Shown one piece after another: positions 61,329 through 64,000 of a stretch of DNA of 64,000 nucleotides. The notes beneath the pieces are model-generated. The model did no database searches, had not been told where the DNA came from, and saw nothing but the letters and a program-made list of their open reading frames with translations. How positions within the stretch are numbered: position 1 is the stretch's first letter; each line of letters starts with the position of its first letter. The stretch lies in the NCBI GenBank assembly GCA_045106735.1, contig JBGCEZ010000015.1, positions 1-64,000 of the forward strand. The letters are read 5' to 3'. Position numbers and translations under genes: made by a program. This DNA is from JBGCEZ01 sp045106735 (GTDB lineage Bacteria > Planctomycetota > Phycisphaerae > Phycisphaerales > SM1A02).

Positions 61329-62491
61329 AGACATTGCTCGTGACGCACCATGATCTGCGGCAGCTTGTCGCCTCCATCGGCATCGATGCCCTGATGGACG
61401 AGATGATTGCGCGATTGACCGATGCCCTCGTCAACTTTGACGCGGCAGAGACCGACATTCCGATCCGCACCGGATTCAACTACGAAGGTCCCACGGTCGG
61501 GCTCGTCGAGTGGATGCCGGTGCACGAGTCGGGGGCGATCACGTTGAAGATCGTCGGCTACCACCCCGACAATCCCGATGACCACGGGCTGCCCACGGTG
61601 CTCTCGACCATCAGTCGCTACACCACCGATACCGGGCACCTGCAGGCATTGATCGACGGCACGTTCATGACCGCGATCCGCACTGGGGCCGCCTCGGCCG
61701 TCGCCACGCGGGCGCTGGCTCGCTCCGGCAGCCGGACGCTCGGCTTGGTCGGCTGCGGCGCGCAGGCGGTCACCCAGTTGCACGCCATCGGACGGCTCTT
61801 CGACATCGACGAGGTGTTGATCCACGACACCGACGCGGCGGCGATGGACAGTCTGCCCGCCCGCGTGCGCAGCTTCGGCGGGGACCGGTACCGCATGCGA
61901 GCGGCCACGCCCGAAGCGATCGTGGCCGAGTCCGACATCATCAGCGTGGCGACATCGGTGGATGTCGGCGGGGGCCCGGTGCTGCCAGCGACCGAGCATC
62001 GGCCGTGGCTGCACGTGAATGCGGTCGGATCGGACTTCCCCGGCAAGATCGAAGTGCCGCGTTCGTTCCTGGACGCGAGCCTGGTGTGCGCGGACTTCCT
62101 CGGGCAGGCCCGGCAAGAAGGCGAGTGCCAGCAGCTCGACTCCCTGGACGACGTCGTGGAGTTCGTGGACGTCGTCAAGCGGCACGATGCGTACGCGGAC
62201 GCCCGCGAGCGGCCGACCGTGTTTGATTCGACGGGCTGGGCCCTGGAAGATCGCGTGTCGATGGAGCTCGTGCTCGAGCACGTCCGGCGTTTGGGCCTCG
62301 GAACCGAAGTCGAGATCGAGTCGGTGACCGCGGATCCGCGGCACCCGTACGAGATGCTGGACGCGATGGCGGCGGAACGGCCCGGCGATGCGGGTTCGGC
62401 CGCACGTTCAACGCCGAGTTCCAATCCGGGTTCCAATCCGAGTTCCAATCCGGGGTCGTCGCCCGCTTCTTCGCGGGTGGCCCGGCAGTGA
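61325..62491 (+). CDS. Ornithine cyclodeaminase / alanine dehydrogenase family protein
   Basis: This 388-residue NAD(P)-dependent enzyme has VGCGAQAVTQLHAI (~140-153, Rossmann loop GxGxQA) and the family segments FMTAIRTGAASAVATRALA (~113-131) and HVNAVGSDFPGKIEV (~230-244). The family includes ornithine cyclodeaminase (proline formation), SbnB-type opine dehydrogenases of siderophore synthesis, and related enzymes; the sequence alone does not decide. A C-terminal SSNPGSNP tail comes from 12-base repeats. The ATG overlaps the HupE-like stop and its own stop overlaps the adenylation gene, so it is translationally linked on both sides. Confidence 0.85.
   Translation: MKTLLVTHHDLRQLVASIGIDALMDEMIARLTDALVNFDAAETDIPIRTGFNYEGPTVGLVEWMPVHESGAITLKIVGYHPDNPDDHGLPTVLSTISRYTTDTGHLQALIDGTFMTAIRTGAASAVATRALARSGSRTLGLVGCGAQAVTQLHAIGRLFDIDEVLIHDTDAAAMDSLPARVRSFGGDRYRMRAATPEAIVAESDIISVATSVDVGGGPVLPATEHRPWLHVNAVGSDFPGKIEVPRSFLDASLVCADFLGQARQEGECQQLDSLDDVVEFVDVVKRHDAYADARERPTVFDSTGWALEDRVSMELVLEHVRRLGLGTEVEIESVTADPRHPYEMLDAMAAERPGDAGSAARSTPSSNPGSNPSSNPGSSPASSRVARQ
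62418..62454 (+). repeat. 12-base tandem repeat at the 3' end of the cyclodeaminase-family gene
   Basis: Units TTCCAATCCGGG/TTCCAATCCGAG encode a Ser-Asn-Pro-Gly tail. Confidence 0.8.
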
Positions 62492-64000
62492 ACACGGCGC
62501 GGGTCCATCCTGAGGGATCGGCGCCGGGAATCGATCGTCCGCCGCACCTGTCGGCCGCGGCTGAACCGTGGCTGTTGCACCAGATGATCGACCGCGCGGC
62601 GGATCGCGATCCCACGCACCCGGCCATGGTCGGGTCGTCGGCGACCGTGACCTACGGCGAACTCGTCGAACGGGCCGATGCCTTGGCCGCGGTGCTGCGT
62701 GATCGCGGTGTGCGGCGTGGTGATCGGGTTGGCATCTTCATGCCGCGCGTGCCCGAATCGGCGGTGGCGGTCTACGGCATCCTCCGGGCGGGAGCGGCTT
62801 TCGTTCCGATCGATCCCGGCCTGCCGGTGGAGGCGGTCCGCCGGTTGACGGACGCCTGCGGCATCCAACACCTGGTGGTGAACCGCGACATGCGTCGGCC
62901 GCTCAATGCCCTGACCGAGGGCGCCGGACCGGGCCGCGTCCAGACGGTGGTGGGGTTCGACCGGCCGCTTCCGGGACTGGAGACCGTCGGCTGGGACGAG
63001 GTCGACGGGCGGCGCGGAACCGCCGCCGCCGCGGTGCAGACGCCCGTCGTCGGCGACGATCTGGCGTACATCATGTTCTCCAGCGGCTCGACCGGCCGGC
63101 CGAAGGGCATCATGCACACGCACCGCAGCGGTCTGGCCTACGCCCGGCTGTCGGCGGCGACGTACGACGTGCGGCCAGACGACGTCATCGGCAACCACTC
63201 GCCGCTGCACTTTGACATGTCGACGTTCGGCTACTTCACGGCCCCGTGGGCCGGCGCGACGAGCGTGATCGTCCCCGAGGCGTACACCAAGCTGACGGCC
63301 AGCCTCTCGCAGTTGATCGCCGACACCGGCATCACGATCTGGTACTCCGTGCCGCTGGCCCTGATCCAGTTGCTCGAGCGCGGCGTCCTGGAAGATCGCG
63401 ATTGCTCGCGGGTCCGGTGGGTGCTCTACGGCGGGGAGCCGTTCCCGGTGAAGCACATGGACGCCCTGATGCGCCGCTGGCCGGCGGCCCGGATCAGCAA
63501 CGTCTACGGGCCGGCCGAGGTCAACCAGTGCACCTGGCACCACGTCGGGCCGTTCGAGGATGGCCAGGAGCTGCCGCCGACGATCCCCATCGGCCAGATC
63601 TGGGACGATTCCGAGGGCCTGGTCGTGGACGCCGATTGCGAGCCGGTCGCCCCGGGGGCCGAGGGTGAGCTCATCGTCCACTCCGCCACGATGATGCGGG
63701 GATACTGGGACCGTCCCGATCTGGACGCCCGGGCCTTCGTCGAGCGGGAGGACGCAACGGGACACCCGCGCCGGTACTACCGCACCGGGGATCTGGTGCG
63801 GGCGGACGAGCAGGGGGCCCTGCATTTCCTGGGACGCATGGATCGCCAGGTGAAGATCCGCGGCCACCGCGTCGAACTCGATGAAGTCGAAGCGGGATTG
63901 GCCGCCCATCCGGCGGTGGAAGAGGCCGCGGTGTTCCCGGTCCGGGAATCCGATGCCGCCCGGCGGATTGAAGCGGCGATCATCCTGCGGGCGGCCGCGG
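62488..64000 (+). CDS. Amino-acid adenylation (AMP-binding) enzyme, 3'-truncated by window end
   Basis: The GTG at 62488 overlaps the previous stop by 4 bases, and the frame is open to the window end (504 codons). It is an NRPS-type adenylation protein: GRPKG-containing P-loop SSGSTGRPKG (198-207), SPLHFDMSTFGYF, WYSVPLALIQL, VYGPAEVNQ (A5), YRTGDLVR (A7) and GRMDRQVKIRGHRVELDEVE (A8). The A10 Lys lies beyond the edge. The HFDMSTF/WYSVP pattern resembles stand-alone prolyl-AMP or D-alanyl ligases. It would activate an amino acid as its adenylate and load it on a carrier protein, none of which is in view. Confidence 0.88.
   Translation, partial: MNTARVHPEGSAPGIDRPPHLSAAAEPWLLHQMIDRAADRDPTHPAMVGSSATVTYGELVERADALAAVLRDRGVRRGDRVGIFMPRVPESAVAVYGILRAGAAFVPIDPGLPVEAVRRLTDACGIQHLVVNRDMRRPLNALTEGAGPGRVQTVVGFDRPLPGLETVGWDEVDGRRGTAAAAVQTPVVGDDLAYIMFSSGSTGRPKGIMHTHRSGLAYARLSAATYDVRPDDVIGNHSPLHFDMSTFGYFTAPWAGATSVIVPEAYTKLTASLSQLIADTGITIWYSVPLALIQLLERGVLEDRDCSRVRWVLYGGEPFPVKHMDALMRRWPAARISNVYGPAEVNQCTWHHVGPFEDGQELPPTIPIGQIWDDSEGLVVDADCEPVAPGAEGELIVHSATMMRGYWDRPDLDARAFVEREDATGHPRRYYRTGDLVRADEQGALHFLGRMDRQVKIRGHRVELDEVEAGLAAHPAVEEAAVFPVRESDAARRIEAAIILRAAA

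Noticed and set aside
58425..61334. Long open frame on the minus strand (about 970 codons)
   Set aside because: It is antisense to the clear FtsX-type permease and HupE-like genes, is Arg/His/Gln-rich and has no domain pattern; a by-product of GC-rich codon use.

Overview
The window is GC-rich with dense genes on both strands. It most likely comes from a bacterium of the Planctomycetota, probably Phycisphaerae-like. The evidence is indirect: three secreted proteins end in the paired Asp/Gly-rich repeat with CPxDF and GPC motifs known as the GC-type dockerin; there is a large Ser/Thr kinase with a C-terminal repeat region, an ECF-type sigma factor and many GTG starts. There is no rRNA gene to confirm the placement.

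Layout. 0-4 kb: a PspA-like coiled-coil protein and a substrate-binding protein/permease/ATPase importer operon. 4-11 kb: two dockerin proteins, an AAA+ ATPase and an MscS channel. 11-19 kb: a Ser/Thr kinase, PHP-family DNA polymerase X, and a secreted beta-propeller + GH105 fusion. 19-24 kb: a sigma factor, an SRPBCC protein, three small membrane proteins (two of them zinc-ribbon paralogues), an ankyrin protein and HPPD. 24-31 kb: a GroES-like protein with AroA, a coiled-coil membrane protein, and a B12/siderophore-type ABC transporter. 32-39 kb: accB-accC, then a leftward pilT / degenerate GspE / CvpA-like operon. 39-43 kb: guaB, a tautomerase, an Old Yellow Enzyme and tRNA-Val(GAC) with a clear promoter and terminator. 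43-51 kb: a chemoreceptor, a dockerin metalloprotease, and a histidine kinase with two single-domain response regulators. 51-64 kb: a serine hydrolase, a PepSY-like protein and a porin-like protein, followed by a rightward run. That run holds a ZnuA-like lipoprotein, a TTG-start membrane protein, a LolD/FtsX-type ABC pair, a HupE-like protein, an ornithine-cyclodeaminase-family protein and an amino-acid adenylation enzyme cut by the window end.

Two things stand out. First, degenerate short tandem repeats occur throughout. Inside genes their periods are multiples of three (6, 9, 12); between genes they are mostly 7, 10, 13, 35 or 37. This looks like one expansion process filtered by reading frame. 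Second, the 53.5-64 kb region may be an unusual metal-handling or metallophore locus: the ZnuA-like protein lacks usual metal-binding histidines, no ZnuB-type permease is seen, an FtsX-type ABC system sits in its place, and the run ends in enzymes of specialised amino-acid chemistry. A 159-bp palindromic MITE-like element and a membrane-anchored GspE homologue without its P-loop lysine are also notable.
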